64,000 nucleotides of DNA from IMG/VR virus record IMGVR_UViG_3300035698_027665, positions 1 through 64,000 of that record; one strand, given 5' to 3'. Positions 1 through 7,079 of this stretch are shown here, in pieces. Positions within the stretch are counted from its first letter, which is position 1. Each line of letters begins with the position of its first letter. The translations under genes were made by a program, and so were the position numbers. Origin of the DNA: a virus. The notes beneath the pieces are model-generated. The model was not told the origin of the DNA. It saw nothing but the letters and a program-made list of their open reading frames with translations, and did no database searches.

Positions 1-1
1 A

Positions 2-142
2 AGTGGAACTTGGTCTATAGGAGCATATGCAGTAGTCCTTTATCCTGAAATCAATTTAGTTGGTAATGGTGAAAACATATCAAATGGTGATACTACACCT
101 TCCGAAGCGGATTATACCGATTTTGGAAGTGTAAATGTTTGA
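2..142 (+). CDS. 3' end of a truncated gene, possible virion protein
   Basis: The window opens inside a reading frame that ends at a TGA at 140-142; 46 C-terminal residues are visible. They include the motif [11 protein letters not shown] followed by an Asn/Gly/Asp-rich tail. An IGAY motif close to the C-terminus is common in beta-helix surface proteins, so a phage tail or surface protein is possible, but this is only inference from a short fragment. It is on the same strand as the next gene, 29 nt upstream of it. Confidence 0.5.
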   Translation, partial: SGTWSIGAYAVVLYPEINLVGNGENISNGDTTPSEADYTDFGSVNV

Positions 143-171
143 TGAAATGTTTTTTAATGCTATAATAAATC

Positions 172-1011
172 ATGAAAACATATTTTAGAATAAGTGATGC
201 TGGTACAAAAACAGAACGTTTACCGGGCGGCACAAAAGAGTTGTGTTTAGTTAATGCTTTACAAATATTTGAAAATGTCACAATTATAGCTGATAATTGC
301 ACACCTAAAACATTTGGATTTATAAATAATTTGCCTTTTGAAAATTACGATATTGTTAAAACATCGTTGGGTAATTCTGGATCGTTTATGAAAGCGTTAG
401 ATTTATCACTAGATCAAGAAGAAGAATTGATTTATTTTGTCGAAGACGATTATTTTCATCGTGATCATTCTTCAGATGTTATTCATGAGGCTTTGTCTTT
501 ACCTTTAAAACCAAGCTATGTCACTTTGTACGACCATCCAGACAAATATACTCCTATGTATTCTTGGGGTGAAATCAGTGGTGTAGTTCGTACTAAATCA
601 ACTCATTGGAGATATAGTGTTAGTACAACCATGACTTTTGCTAGCACAAAACAACATCTAATAGAAGATTACGATTTATGGAAAGAACACACAAAATCTT
701 CTATGCCGAATGACCATCTTGCATTTATGGATTTACAATCAAAAGACAAGTTTTTAGCAGTGTCTATACCGGGAAGAAGTTGCAATTTGGATATTGCCAT
801 GTTAAGCAATCAAACGTTTATAGATGGGACAAAAGGGCTAGATATGGTTGAATGGTGGGTTGTTGATTTTATGGAACAACTGTTAAGAAGCATATTGATT
901 CCTGAATATGGGGAAGAAAAATTAAATAAAATGCTAGAGCCACATGATAGATTAAACCAAATGAGAATTATGTCTACATTGTGTGGAGACAGATTAATCC
1001 CTACATTTTAA
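172..1011 (+). CDS. GT-A-like glycosyltransferase
   Basis: 279 aa. It has the look of a GT-A fold nucleotide-sugar transferase: a predicted beta strand ends in the acidic motif YFVEDDYFH (about residues 87-95), where a DxD-type metal site would lie. The middle contains Trp-rich acceptor-side segments and the C-terminus is helical. No membrane segment is seen, so it is probably cytosolic. Its last 11 bp overlap the 3' end of the convergent glycosyltransferase at 1001-1780. The substrate cannot be deduced. Another glycosyltransferase group of the window lies at 41.3-52.7 kb. Confidence 0.6.
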   Translation: MKTYFRISDAGTKTERLPGGTKELCLVNALQIFENVTIIADNCTPKTFGFINNLPFENYDIVKTSLGNSGSFMKALDLSLDQEEELIYFVEDDYFHRDHSSDVIHEALSLPLKPSYVTLYDHPDKYTPMYSWGEISGVVRTKSTHWRYSVSTTMTFASTKQHLIEDYDLWKEHTKSSMPNDHLAFMDLQSKDKFLAVSIPGRSCNLDIAMLSNQTFIDGTKGLDMVEWWVVDFMEQLLRSILIPEYGEEKLNKMLEPHDRLNQMRIMSTLCGDRLIPTF

Positions 1012-1780
1012 TCCATTTTTCTATTAATTCATTTTTGAAAACTGTTCTTTCCCACTGATGAATCATGGTGTAAGGCAAAGGGTTGCTGTATCCTTTAAAT
1101 AAAACCTGTCCTTGAAAAAAATCAACATCAATCCAATTTTTAGATATTCCTTCACCTGTAGCACAGTAAGGGAGCTTTTGCGGCAATACACAAGTGAATT
1201 TTAGAGGGGTGGCGTTTGCTATGTAATTTAATGCGGCTTGATCAGAACTATTTGTAGACGATATAGCACACAACCAAATAGTATTTAATATAGAGGCTAC
1301 TGATTTGGGATCGCCATAAATAACTCCCGCATTTATTATAGGCCAATTCATAAATTGTCTTGAAAATCTACTTATGTTCATTTGGAACTTTGTTTGATCT
1401 AAACAATTAAATGTGCTTTGCCAATGATTCCCACCTTCGGCACATAAAGCCAAATCCCCAAAATCTAAAGAGAAAGGATTGATTTGAAACAGCACGTCTT
1501 TTATGTCTACAACTAAAACTTTTTCATATTTTTCCCAAATATCCATATGTTCCAAATATCCATAGAATCTATCACGCACTACTGTTTCTATGTTTTCTGG
1601 ATTTACGTTTATTATATTACAATTGTATTTTTCAAATTTTTCTTTTTGATGCATATCATGGGAAAAAACTAATATATCTCCTTCAAAATTATGTCTTAAT
1701 GATTTTAAAAATATGTCAACACCAATATTGTTGATGAAATTTTTCCCACTAGCCCATGTTATTATTGCGTTTTTGCTCAT
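1001..1780 (-). CDS. Glycosyltransferase-like protein
   Basis: 259 aa. It resembles nucleotide-diphospho-sugar transferases of the GT8/GT77-like kind: N-terminal strand AIITWASG, a VVDIKDVLFQ segment at about residues 89-98 in the usual place of the DxD motif (here D-I-K-D), a PIINAGVIYG segment and a C-terminal HQWER. The changed DxD spacing is typical of a subgroup with the pattern D-x-x-D-V-x-F. The function in the phage is unknown; surface or host glycan modification is possible. It is the last minus-strand gene of the run that starts at the tRNA promoter, but a 138-nt gap (1781-1918) without a clear terminator separates it from the methyltransferase gene. Confidence 0.6.
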   Translation of the reverse strand: MSKNAIITWASGKNFINNIGVDIFLKSLRHNFEGDILVFSHDMHQKEKFEKYNCNIINVNPENIETVVRDRFYGYLEHMDIWEKYEKVLVVDIKDVLFQINPFSLDFGDLALCAEGGNHWQSTFNCLDQTKFQMNISRFSRQFMNWPIINAGVIYGDPKSVASILNTIWLCAISSTNSSDQAALNYIANATPLKFTCVLPQKLPYCATGEGISKNWIDVDFFQGQVLFKGYSNPLPYTMIHQWERTVFKNELIEKWIKM

Positions 1781-1918
1781 TAAAAATTTCGACCTCTTTT
1801 TTGTTCAATATGGTTGTATCAACTTTCACACTTCCAGAGTACTTTGGAAGGTAGGGACACATCTTGCATTTCAACGTGCAGCATTTTTTTTGTTTTAATA
1901 AAAACTCTCTTGATAGCA

Positions 1919-2659
1919 TCAATCACCGATTAATCTTTTTTGCCCCAACTTAAAATAATTTTCTTCTTTTTCTATGCAAATCCAATTTCTATTAGTGTTT
2001 TTGGCTGCTATTGCTGTAGTACAAGAGCCAGCACAATTATCTAAAACAATCATACCTTCATTGGTATATGTTTTAATTAAGTATTCAAATAATTTAACTG
2101 GTTTTTGTGTTGGATGAAATTTTTCATCTGAATCATTATTCACTACAGGTATTTCAATTATAGAAGTAGGAAAACGATCTGTTTGTCCACCACCTACTAT
2201 ACCTTGTTTTGTCAACCCGTAATTAGTGCCGTCACTTGTGTTTTTAGTGAAAGAATTGACAGGTTTATGCCCTGTTGTTTTTTGAGGATTATATATTGGC
2301 AATTTTTGATAAAAAACCAATATAAGTTCGTGCTTTCTTAAAGGCATTTTCTTAGCATTCAAGAATCCAGTAGATTTGTTTTTTGACCAAATAAGTTCAT
2401 ATCTGAACATTTTAGGATTGCTAGTTATTAGTTGACTGGCAAAAGGCTGTATTGCGGTTAGCACAATAGCAGCCTTTTTTTTTGCTATTCTTTTATATTC
2501 TTTCCACAATTTATCAAAAGGAATTATGACATCCCATTTGTTTTTTGCTGTTACTCCATATGGAAGATCGCACAAAATCATGTCTATTGATTCGTTTGGA
2601 ATATTTTTCATTATTTCCAAGCAATCGCCTAATATAAATTTATTATTCCCAATCATCAT
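1919..2659 (-). CDS. DNA methyltransferase, beta-class N6-adenine/N4-cytosine type
   Basis: 246 aa. The motif order is that of beta-class amino-methyltransferases: catalytic motif IV DLPYG (residues 31-35) near the N-terminus, then motif X (FHPTQKP) and SAM-binding motif I near the C-terminus. Motif I reads DNCAGSCTT instead of the usual DPFAGSGTT, so the second Gly of the SAM loop is replaced by Cys; it may still bind SAM. No target-recognition domain can be assigned. The gene overlaps its upstream neighbour by 17 bp and lies at the distal end of the tRNA operon. A likely role is protecting phage DNA from restriction. A separate Dam-type enzyme is at 38978. Confidence 0.85.
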   Translation of the reverse strand: MMIGNNKFILGDCLEIMKNIPNESIDMILCDLPYGVTAKNKWDVIIPFDKLWKEYKRIAKKKAAIVLTAIQPFASQLITSNPKMFRYELIWSKNKSTGFLNAKKMPLRKHELILVFYQKLPIYNPQKTTGHKPVNSFTKNTSDGTNYGLTKQGIVGGGQTDRFPTSIIEIPVVNNDSDEKFHPTQKPVKLFEYLIKTYTNEGMIVLDNCAGSCTTAIAAKNTNRNWICIEKEENYFKLGQKRLIGD

Positions 2660-3343
2660 AATAAGAACTAGAAGGCTTGTCTATGTTTTTCAATGCAGCA
2701 TTAGATGCTTTTTGTATTGCCATTTTTGTTAAATTAGGTTCAGCATTACGTACTAAACGACCTTGACTCAACGCATTAAGGGTTACTTCATGCGTTTTAT
2801 TATTAGAGTAAACATGAATGAAAACTTCGCTTGTTTTATTTACTTTATCTTGATAAGCATCATATATCCCATTAACTATAACTTTTATATCTTGTGGAGT
2901 TATGTTCCAAGTTTCGACGTTTAGCCCTTCTAGTCTTTTCCATCCCCAATTCTTAATGGCAAAAGCACGAGCATCGCCTTGCCCTTCTGCCATTTTATAT
3001 TCTTCTAAAGTCATCCCTTCGTCTTTCAAGGCTTCCCAAGCAAAGTCTTCTGGACTGTCTTCCCACTTGTCCATAATCATCTGTTTGGCAGATTGAGTTC
3101 TGGCAGCTTGTAATTCTTCTTCGTATTTTTCTTTTGCTATATATTCTTTGTAAGCAGGCCAATCTATGTATTCACCATGATCAAACTCATCATCAGCGTA
3201 TTTTGATTGAACATTTTGAATGGCTAAGATTCGTGGTTTTGATCACAAATATCGCCATCACAATATTGGGCTTCACCATATTCATTAATCCAATACTCAC
3301 CAGTTACAGATTCCAACCATAATCTAAAATTCATAAGTCTCAT
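2643..3343 (-). pseudogene. Frameshifted gene for a CTS-like, phage-conserved small protein
   Basis: Two frames form one apparent protein. The first (3224-3343) gives 39 aa starting MRLMNFRLWLES and stops at a TAG (3224-3226) just after DQNHES. The -1 frame, open from there to 2643, continues with LAIQNVQSKYADDEFDHG and on through 145 further residues from an internal ATG at 3080. This upstream stretch has no ATG, GTG or TTG of its own. One missing base in a TAT/TAC codon at 3224-3230 would join them as NHES-Y-AIQ. It may be a real mutation, an assembly error or a recoding site; no classical slippery heptamer is seen. The N-terminus resembles a capsid-targeting sequence, and an octamer TATATAAA lies 3 nt before the start. 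Confidence 0.65.
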
Positions 3344-3373
3344 GATTTTATATATGGTTTTTGTTTTTTTTAA

Positions 3374-3457
3374 TAGCCCTGACAGGAGTCGAACCTGCAC
3401 GACCTTTCGGTCAATGGATTTTGAATCCATTGCGTCTGCCAATTCCGCCACAGGGCC
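3374..3457 (-). tRNA. tRNA-Leu(CAA)
   Basis: Cloverleaf with acceptor GGCCCTG/CAGGGCT (G1-U72 wobble), TG at positions 8-9, anticodon stem ATGGA/TCCAT with loop TTCAAAA (anticodon CAA), long variable arm and T-arm loop TTCGACT. Reads UUG. CCA is not encoded. Last tRNA of the operon. Confidence 0.95.
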
Positions 3458-3460
3458 ATA

Positions 3461-3991
3461 TTACATTTTCCATTTAGCTACAGGTATTCCCATTTCTACT
3501 TCTTCCCAACAATCCCCTAAATATTCGTGTTTTACAATTCCATCTTTCCCAATTTGCCATTTAATATAACAAACACCTAAATCATTTTTATTTATTTTTA
3601 GATTTTCAAATTCTTCTTTTGATATTGTTTTAATTGATCTTAATTCTGGAAAAACATTGTAATTTTCTATCATTGTTTTTAAATTTTCACAATATTCGCT
3701 AATGAAATTTTTGTCATAGTCATTTGAAAAAAACATATCTTTTTCTTTTAACGCCAAATAGCTTTTCATTGATTGAAATATTTCTAAATAATTAATGACT
3801 TCTTGTGCTGCACGTAGTTCTGTTTCAACATCCGCAGAAAAAAGATTGTATGACAATTTATCATTAACTTTGTAAAAATGTACAGGAGCAGGAAATCTAT
3901 TCACCCAAATTTTACTATGAAAAGAGCATAATTGATGCATGTTATATTTGGTTGCGATGTTTTTAAGTTGTTTATAAAAAATGATTGGCAT
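3461..3991 (-). CDS. Hypothetical protein of the tRNA operon
   Basis: 176 aa; I recognise no family. It is a soluble-looking protein with an aromatic N-terminus (MPIIFYKQLKNIATKYN), a central helical and acidic part, and a C-terminal segment GVCYIKWQIGKDGIVKHEYLGDC resembling a short beta hairpin. It overlaps the 3' end of the upstream gene by 20 bp, so the two are probably translationally coupled, and its stop lies 4 nt from tRNA-Leu(CAA). Co-transcription with nine tRNAs is the only functional hint. Confidence 0.6.
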   Translation of the reverse strand: MPIIFYKQLKNIATKYNMHQLCSFHSKIWVNRFPAPVHFYKVNDKLSYNLFSADVETELRAAQEVINYLEIFQSMKSYLALKEKDMFFSNDYDKNFISEYCENLKTMIENYNVFPELRSIKTISKEEFENLKINKNDLGVCYIKWQIGKDGIVKHEYLGDCWEEVEMGIPVAKWKM

Positions 3992-4568
3992 CCTTTTGTT
4001 TTATAAAATTGTAAAAATAAGGTTGGTTTTCAAAAAGATTGTAACAGTGAGAAAAGTATAATTTTCTTCTTTCACTCATTTTGACTATAAAAGTTTTATT
4101 TTTTTCATCTATTTTTGAGAAATCGTTATGGAAAGGAGGAGAATGCCAATGTTCGACAAGATACATGAATTCTTTAAAATTCTTTTGTGCATCTTGATCA
4201 ATACGAACTGTAAGAGCATAGTATCTTTCTTCATCAGACCCAAAAATATTATTTTTTCTGCATGTTTTACATGGACCAAAAGAGGAACAACGTATATGTG
4301 GGTCATGTTTTCTTTTAACATGATTAGAATATTTTGTACTATCTTTTTTTACTTTGTTTGATTTTTCACGATATTGTTTTTTTCTATAATTTTTCCAAGA
4401 TTTTGGATTCCATTCTGATCTGTCATTATCGTCCCAATCGTCCACTAGATAGCTTGGCGACCTTCTTGCTCTGTGTAACCTTTTGTTCCATCCAACTTCT
4501 TTAGCATCTTCTAAAGAGGCATAGTACGAACGTTTTTCTTGAGTCGTTTTTGGTAATCTAAAATACAT
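3972..4568 (-). CDS. Basic hypothetical protein with Cys motif
   Basis: 198 aa, very basic in the first 100 residues (many Arg, Lys, Trp, Tyr) and with a CxxxxxCxxC-like cluster (C-SSFGP-C-KT-C, about residues 94-103). This is consistent with binding of nucleic acid or zinc, but no family is recognised. The C-terminal half (HWHSPPFHNDF onward) is more globular. It overlaps the next gene by 20 bp. Inside the tRNA operon an RNA-related role would be attractive but is unproven. Confidence 0.6.
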   Translation of the reverse strand: MYFRLPKTTQEKRSYYASLEDAKEVGWNKRLHRARRSPSYLVDDWDDNDRSEWNPKSWKNYRKKQYREKSNKVKKDSTKYSNHVKRKHDPHIRCSSFGPCKTCRKNNIFGSDEERYYALTVRIDQDAQKNFKEFMYLVEHWHSPPFHNDFSKIDEKNKTFIVKMSERRKLYFSHCYNLFENQPYFYNFIKQKDANHFL

Positions 4569-4641
4569 TTGTAGCCTTTCGTAGTTAAAATAAAACTAAC
4601 GAAGGGCCAAATGTTTTCCTATTTTTTTATTTATAAACATT

Positions 4642-4944
4642 TTAACCTATTGCCTTTAGAAATTCATTGAATCTTTTTAATTTTATGGAACCTGTTACTG
4701 TTATCGTATAGGTTTTATCTCCCACTTCTCCCGAATCATGTAAGTGTGTTTCTAAATCTTGATTATATGTCATTTTTTCTAAAAATCTATATAATTGTCT
4801 TTTCCCATAGTAATTCGTTTTTTTAGAATAATGTTTGAATATTTGATATCTTGTCGGTGTTTCCGTTGGCTGTAAGGAACTTATAATTTTTAATATAGCT
4901 ATTTCTCTCATATCAAATTTTATTTTTTTTGGAGTAAAAAGCAT
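4642..4944 (-). CDS. Small protein with winged-helix-like pattern
   Basis: 100 aa, starting MLFTPKKIKFDMREIAILK. A helix, turn and helix pattern followed by a beta hairpin (residues about 12-85, including TRYQIFKHYSKKTNYYGKR) resembles winged-helix DNA-binding domains of phage regulators, but the similarity is only structural intuition. It is preceded on the minus strand by AAAAGGAA, a usable Shine-Dalgarno. It sits between tRNA-Ser(GGA) and the basic protein at 3972. Confidence 0.55.
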   Translation of the reverse strand: MLFTPKKIKFDMREIAILKIISSLQPTETPTRYQIFKHYSKKTNYYGKRQLYRFLEKMTYNQDLETHLHDSGEVGDKTYTITVTGSIKLKRFNEFLKAIG

Positions 4945-4967
4945 AAATATTTCCTTTTTTAAAAAAG

Positions 4968-5053
4968 CGGAGAGTACAGGGATCGAACCTGTAAGGCTTT
5001 CGCTCGCTCGACTTCCAATCGAGTGCCGTCGCCATCCATCGGCTAGACTCTCC
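4968..5053 (-). tRNA. tRNA-Ser(GGA)
   Basis: Acceptor GGAGAGT/ACTCTCC with G73, anticodon stem CTCGA/TCGAG with loop TTGGAAG (anticodon GGA), long variable arm GCGAGCGAAAGC and T-loop TTCGATC. Reads UCC and UCU. Confidence 0.95.
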
Positions 5054-5158
5054 TAGTGTTCACTATTCATGTTGGGGGTTTGTTAAATCAAAATATCCTA
5101 TATAATGCCCTTCTTTGTAGGCTAAAATAGATTTTTGTTTTGTTTTCTCGATTAAGCA

Positions 5159-5335
5159 CTAGTCACAAATGATTATTTCTATTCCGAAAGTGTGAGTGAA
5201 ATCGTCAATCACGGTAGACCCGTAGTTTCCGCTTGTTCGCCAACAAGTTGCAGAATGAGGAATGTCGAGATATTTAGATTTTGCATTGTCGTCATTATCA
5301 TTGAATTCATTTTTGACAATACAATCACATATCAA
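5159..5335 (-). CDS. Small Cys-containing protein, TTG start
   Basis: 58 aa if translation starts at the TTG at 5333-5335, which has AAGGAAG three nt upstream. The protein begins with a Cys-x-Cys pair (ICDC) and ends TCWRTSGNYGSTVIDDFTH, a conserved-looking aromatic and Gly segment of a type seen in small phage proteins. The same frame is open upstream through tRNA-Leu(TAG), but that part is tRNA sequence. Function unknown. Confidence 0.5.
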   Translation of the reverse strand: MICDCIVKNEFNDNDDNAKSKYLDIPHSATCWRTSGNYGSTVIDDFTHTFGIEIIICD

Positions 5336-5361
5336 ACACTTCCTTGTATAAAAATCATCAA

Positions 5362-5446
5362 TAGCCCTGACAGGAGTTGAACCTGCAAGAGTGTTTAGCT
5401 CGCCAGAACCTAAATCTGGTGCGTTTGCCAATTTCGCCACAGGGCT
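5362..5446 (-). tRNA. tRNA-Leu(TAG)
   Basis: Acceptor AGCCCTG/CAGGGCT, anticodon stem CCAGA/TCTGG with loop TTTAGGT (anticodon TAG), long variable arm, T-loop TTCAACT and A73. Reads CUA and, by wobble, CUG. It is the only tRNA of the set whose cognate codon is not found in the leader peptide at 8874-8960. Confidence 0.95.
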
Positions 5447-5632
5447 GAATTTATACTTACTAAGACTTTCCAATCTTTTTTTTGTCAATTCTCGATCCAA
5501 ACAAATAGGAACTTGCCTGTCTTCCCCTTTTAGCATATCTATAGTAGAAGGCATTTTTCTAAAAGGATTAAAAATTAAAGGATAAAATATTTTTATTTTT
5601 ATTTTGTTTAAAACGTTTTTAATAATTTTCAT
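5444..5632 (-). CDS. Small basic ORF running into tRNA-Leu(TAG)
   Basis: From an ATG at 5630-5632 the frame gives 63 residues (MKIIKNVLNKIKIK, then FNPFRKMPSTIDMLKGEDR) before it enters the tRNA. It does not stop there but continues to 5159. The N-terminal part is strongly basic with coding-like composition and overlaps the end of the previous gene by 14 bp. Whether the natural product ends inside the tRNA transcript after RNase P processing, or a stop was lost when the tRNA inserted, cannot be decided. Confidence 0.35.
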
Positions 5633-5879
5633 GATTGTTTTCCGTTTTGAAACAGCTTTGACAATGAATGCATTCAACATTTGCAGGCATCAATAATAAT
5701 TTTCCACTATCCTCTGGTACGCTTTCCCAATCATTTAGTCCATATTGTTCTCTAACTATTTCTTCATGTTCTTCTTTTGACATTTCTGGTGCAATTAAGT
5801 TTCCATAATTGTCACGCCCACAGTCATCACAAGTCCAAGCAAAAGCAGGTCTTAAATCATCAATATTTATGGTTTTCAA
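5619..5879 (-). CDS. Small two-CxxC protein, TTG start
   Basis: 86 aa from a TTG at 5877-5879 preceded by AAAGGAA at 6-nt spacing. An ATG further upstream (5993) lies beyond tRNA-Leu(GAG), so it is rejected as start. It has two Cys pairs, TCDDCGRDN near the N-terminus and ECIHCQSCF near the C-terminus, consistent with a single zinc ribbon. Between them is an acidic segment with EEHEEIVREQYGL. A small zinc-binding phage protein of unknown role. Confidence 0.6.
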   Translation of the reverse strand: MKTINIDDLRPAFAWTCDDCGRDNYGNLIAPEMSKEEHEEIVREQYGLNDWESVPEDSGKLLLMPANVECIHCQSCFKTENNHENY

Positions 5880-5897
5880 AACTATTCCTTTAAAAAG

Positions 5898-5979
5898 TAG
5901 CACTGACAGGATTCGAACCTGCATATCTTTCGACACATCGACCTCAACGATGAGCGTATACCAATTTCGCCACAGTGCC
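5898..5979 (-). tRNA. tRNA-Leu(GAG)
   Basis: Acceptor GGCACTG/CAGTGCT (G1-U72 wobble), anticodon stem CATCG/CGATG with loop TTGAGGT (anticodon GAG), variable arm TGTC-GAAA-GATA, T-loop TTCGAAT and A73. Reads CUC and CUU. Confidence 0.95.
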
Positions 5980-6011
5980 ATTGTACTATACAATTGTCTT
6001 TTGTAAAACAG

Positions 6012-6476
6012 TTATTGCTGTTCCGTATTAACATTTTGTTTTTGAATTAACTCACCAACTGCTTTTATGGTTGATAATTCATCTACGTTTATATAAAGAG
6101 ATTTAGAATTAGTTAAAGAAATGACCCTAATTAATTTTAAACAATTATTTTCTAATTTTTCATGAACCATTTCTACCAAACTTTTGTTTGGAAAATAATA
6201 AAAACCATCATCACATTCTTTTATTTTTTCCCAAATTTGCTCATCCGAAAACATTAAGTACAATTCGACCTGACGGTTTTTTTTGGTAGACCACCATCTT
6301 TTTTTATTTTTTTCTGCAACTTTTTTACGATGCTTACGAATTATTTCTTCTTTTTCTTTTTCTCTTTCTGTTTTTATGTTTTTTATACAATTTTCACATA
6401 ACAATTTTAAAGTTGTAATATCAATTCTTAACATCCCCAAAAGAGGGGTGCTTTTATTTGTTCCACATGAAGACAT
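6012..6476 (-). CDS. Hypothetical protein with basic coiled coil
   Basis: 154 aa. The N-terminus contains Cys residues and a strongly charged helix (KTEREKEKEEIIRKHRKK, about residues 35-53), followed by basic KKNRQ and then a more globular C-terminal half. The C-terminal half (SLYINVDELSTIKAVGELI) has alternating hydrophobic residues. No known family is recognised. It lies between tRNA-Ser(GCT) and tRNA-Leu(GAG) on the same strand, so it belongs to the tRNA operon. Confidence 0.55.
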   Translation of the reverse strand: MSSCGTNKSTPLLGMLRIDITTLKLLCENCIKNIKTEREKEKEEIIRKHRKKVAEKNKKRWWSTKKNRQVELYLMFSDEQIWEKIKECDDGFYYFPNKSLVEMVHEKLENNCLKLIRVISLTNSKSLYINVDELSTIKAVGELIQKQNVNTEQQ

Positions 6477-6511
6477 GAATTTATCCTTTATAATTTACAA
6501 TTTACAACAAA

Positions 6512-6600
6512 CGGAGCGAGAGGGATTCGAACCCTCGGACCACAAATTTGCGATCAACAGTTTAGCAAACTGTCGCTTTAAGCCACTCAGCCATCACTCC
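6512..6600 (-). tRNA. tRNA-Ser(GCT)
   Basis: Acceptor GGAGTGA/TCGCTCC with G73, anticodon stem ACAGT/ACTGT with loop TTGCTAA (anticodon GCT), long variable arm and T-loop TTCGAAT. Reads AGC and AGU. Confidence 0.95.
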
Positions 6601-6632
6601 TGATTCAATCGGGTATCACAAAACGAATTGTA

Positions 6633-7058
6633 TCATGTTCTCCCGGATTTTTTTTGCGATCCTGTAATAGTTTCTATTCTTTTCACTTGGCATTTTTCAC
6701 AATGGGTATGAAATACAAAACCAGTACCACCTGTTGAAAAAACGCCGGGATTATCATCGCAGCCTCCCTCATTTTCAGATGTCCATTTATGGTTACACAC
6801 ATTTACTTTTGCTTCTAACATAATGGCTTCCTCATCAGGGGCAATATCTATAGTGAAATATTCTTTTTCTTCATTCCCTGTTTCATCAGTTAGAATATAG
6901 GAACATTGTATCGATGCCCCTTCTATACCCCAATATCCCTCTCTACACCAATCTTCAACTTTACTGGATGTCATTCGACGTGCTTCTAAAAAGCCGTTTG
7001 CCTTAAAAGAAGTTTCCTCAACTGAACAATTATCATACATTTTAATATTGTAATTCAT
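6633..7058 (-). CDS. Hypothetical protein with C-terminal His/Cys cluster
   Basis: 141 aa. The N-terminal two thirds look like a mixed alpha/beta domain beginning MNYNIKMYDNCSVEETSF. The C-terminal region (about residues 88-128) has CNHKW, then GGCDDNPG and HTHCEKC, a spacing that could bind one zinc ion. I do not recognise the family. AAAGGATATTTT lies just upstream of the ATG. It is 21 nt downstream of the RNA ligase gene, so the two are probably expressed together. Confidence 0.6.
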   Translation of the reverse strand: MNYNIKMYDNCSVEETSFKANGFLEARRMTSSKVEDWCREGYWGIEGASIQCSYILTDETGNEEKEYFTIDIAPDEEAIMLEAKVNVCNHKWTSENEGGCDDNPGVFSTGGTGFVFHTHCEKCQVKRIETITGSQKKSGRT

Positions 7059-7079
7059 AAAATATCCTTTTTTAGATAA

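Noticed and set aside
3344-3451. Upstream part of a 75-codon minus-strand frame (MAELADAMDSKS...)
   Set aside because: This part is the translated tRNA-Leu(CAA); the real gene starts at 3343 or 3334.
5880-5993. N-terminal extension of the 5619-5879 gene
   Set aside because: It is tRNA-Leu(GAG) sequence read as protein; a TTG with good Shine-Dalgarno lies after the tRNA.
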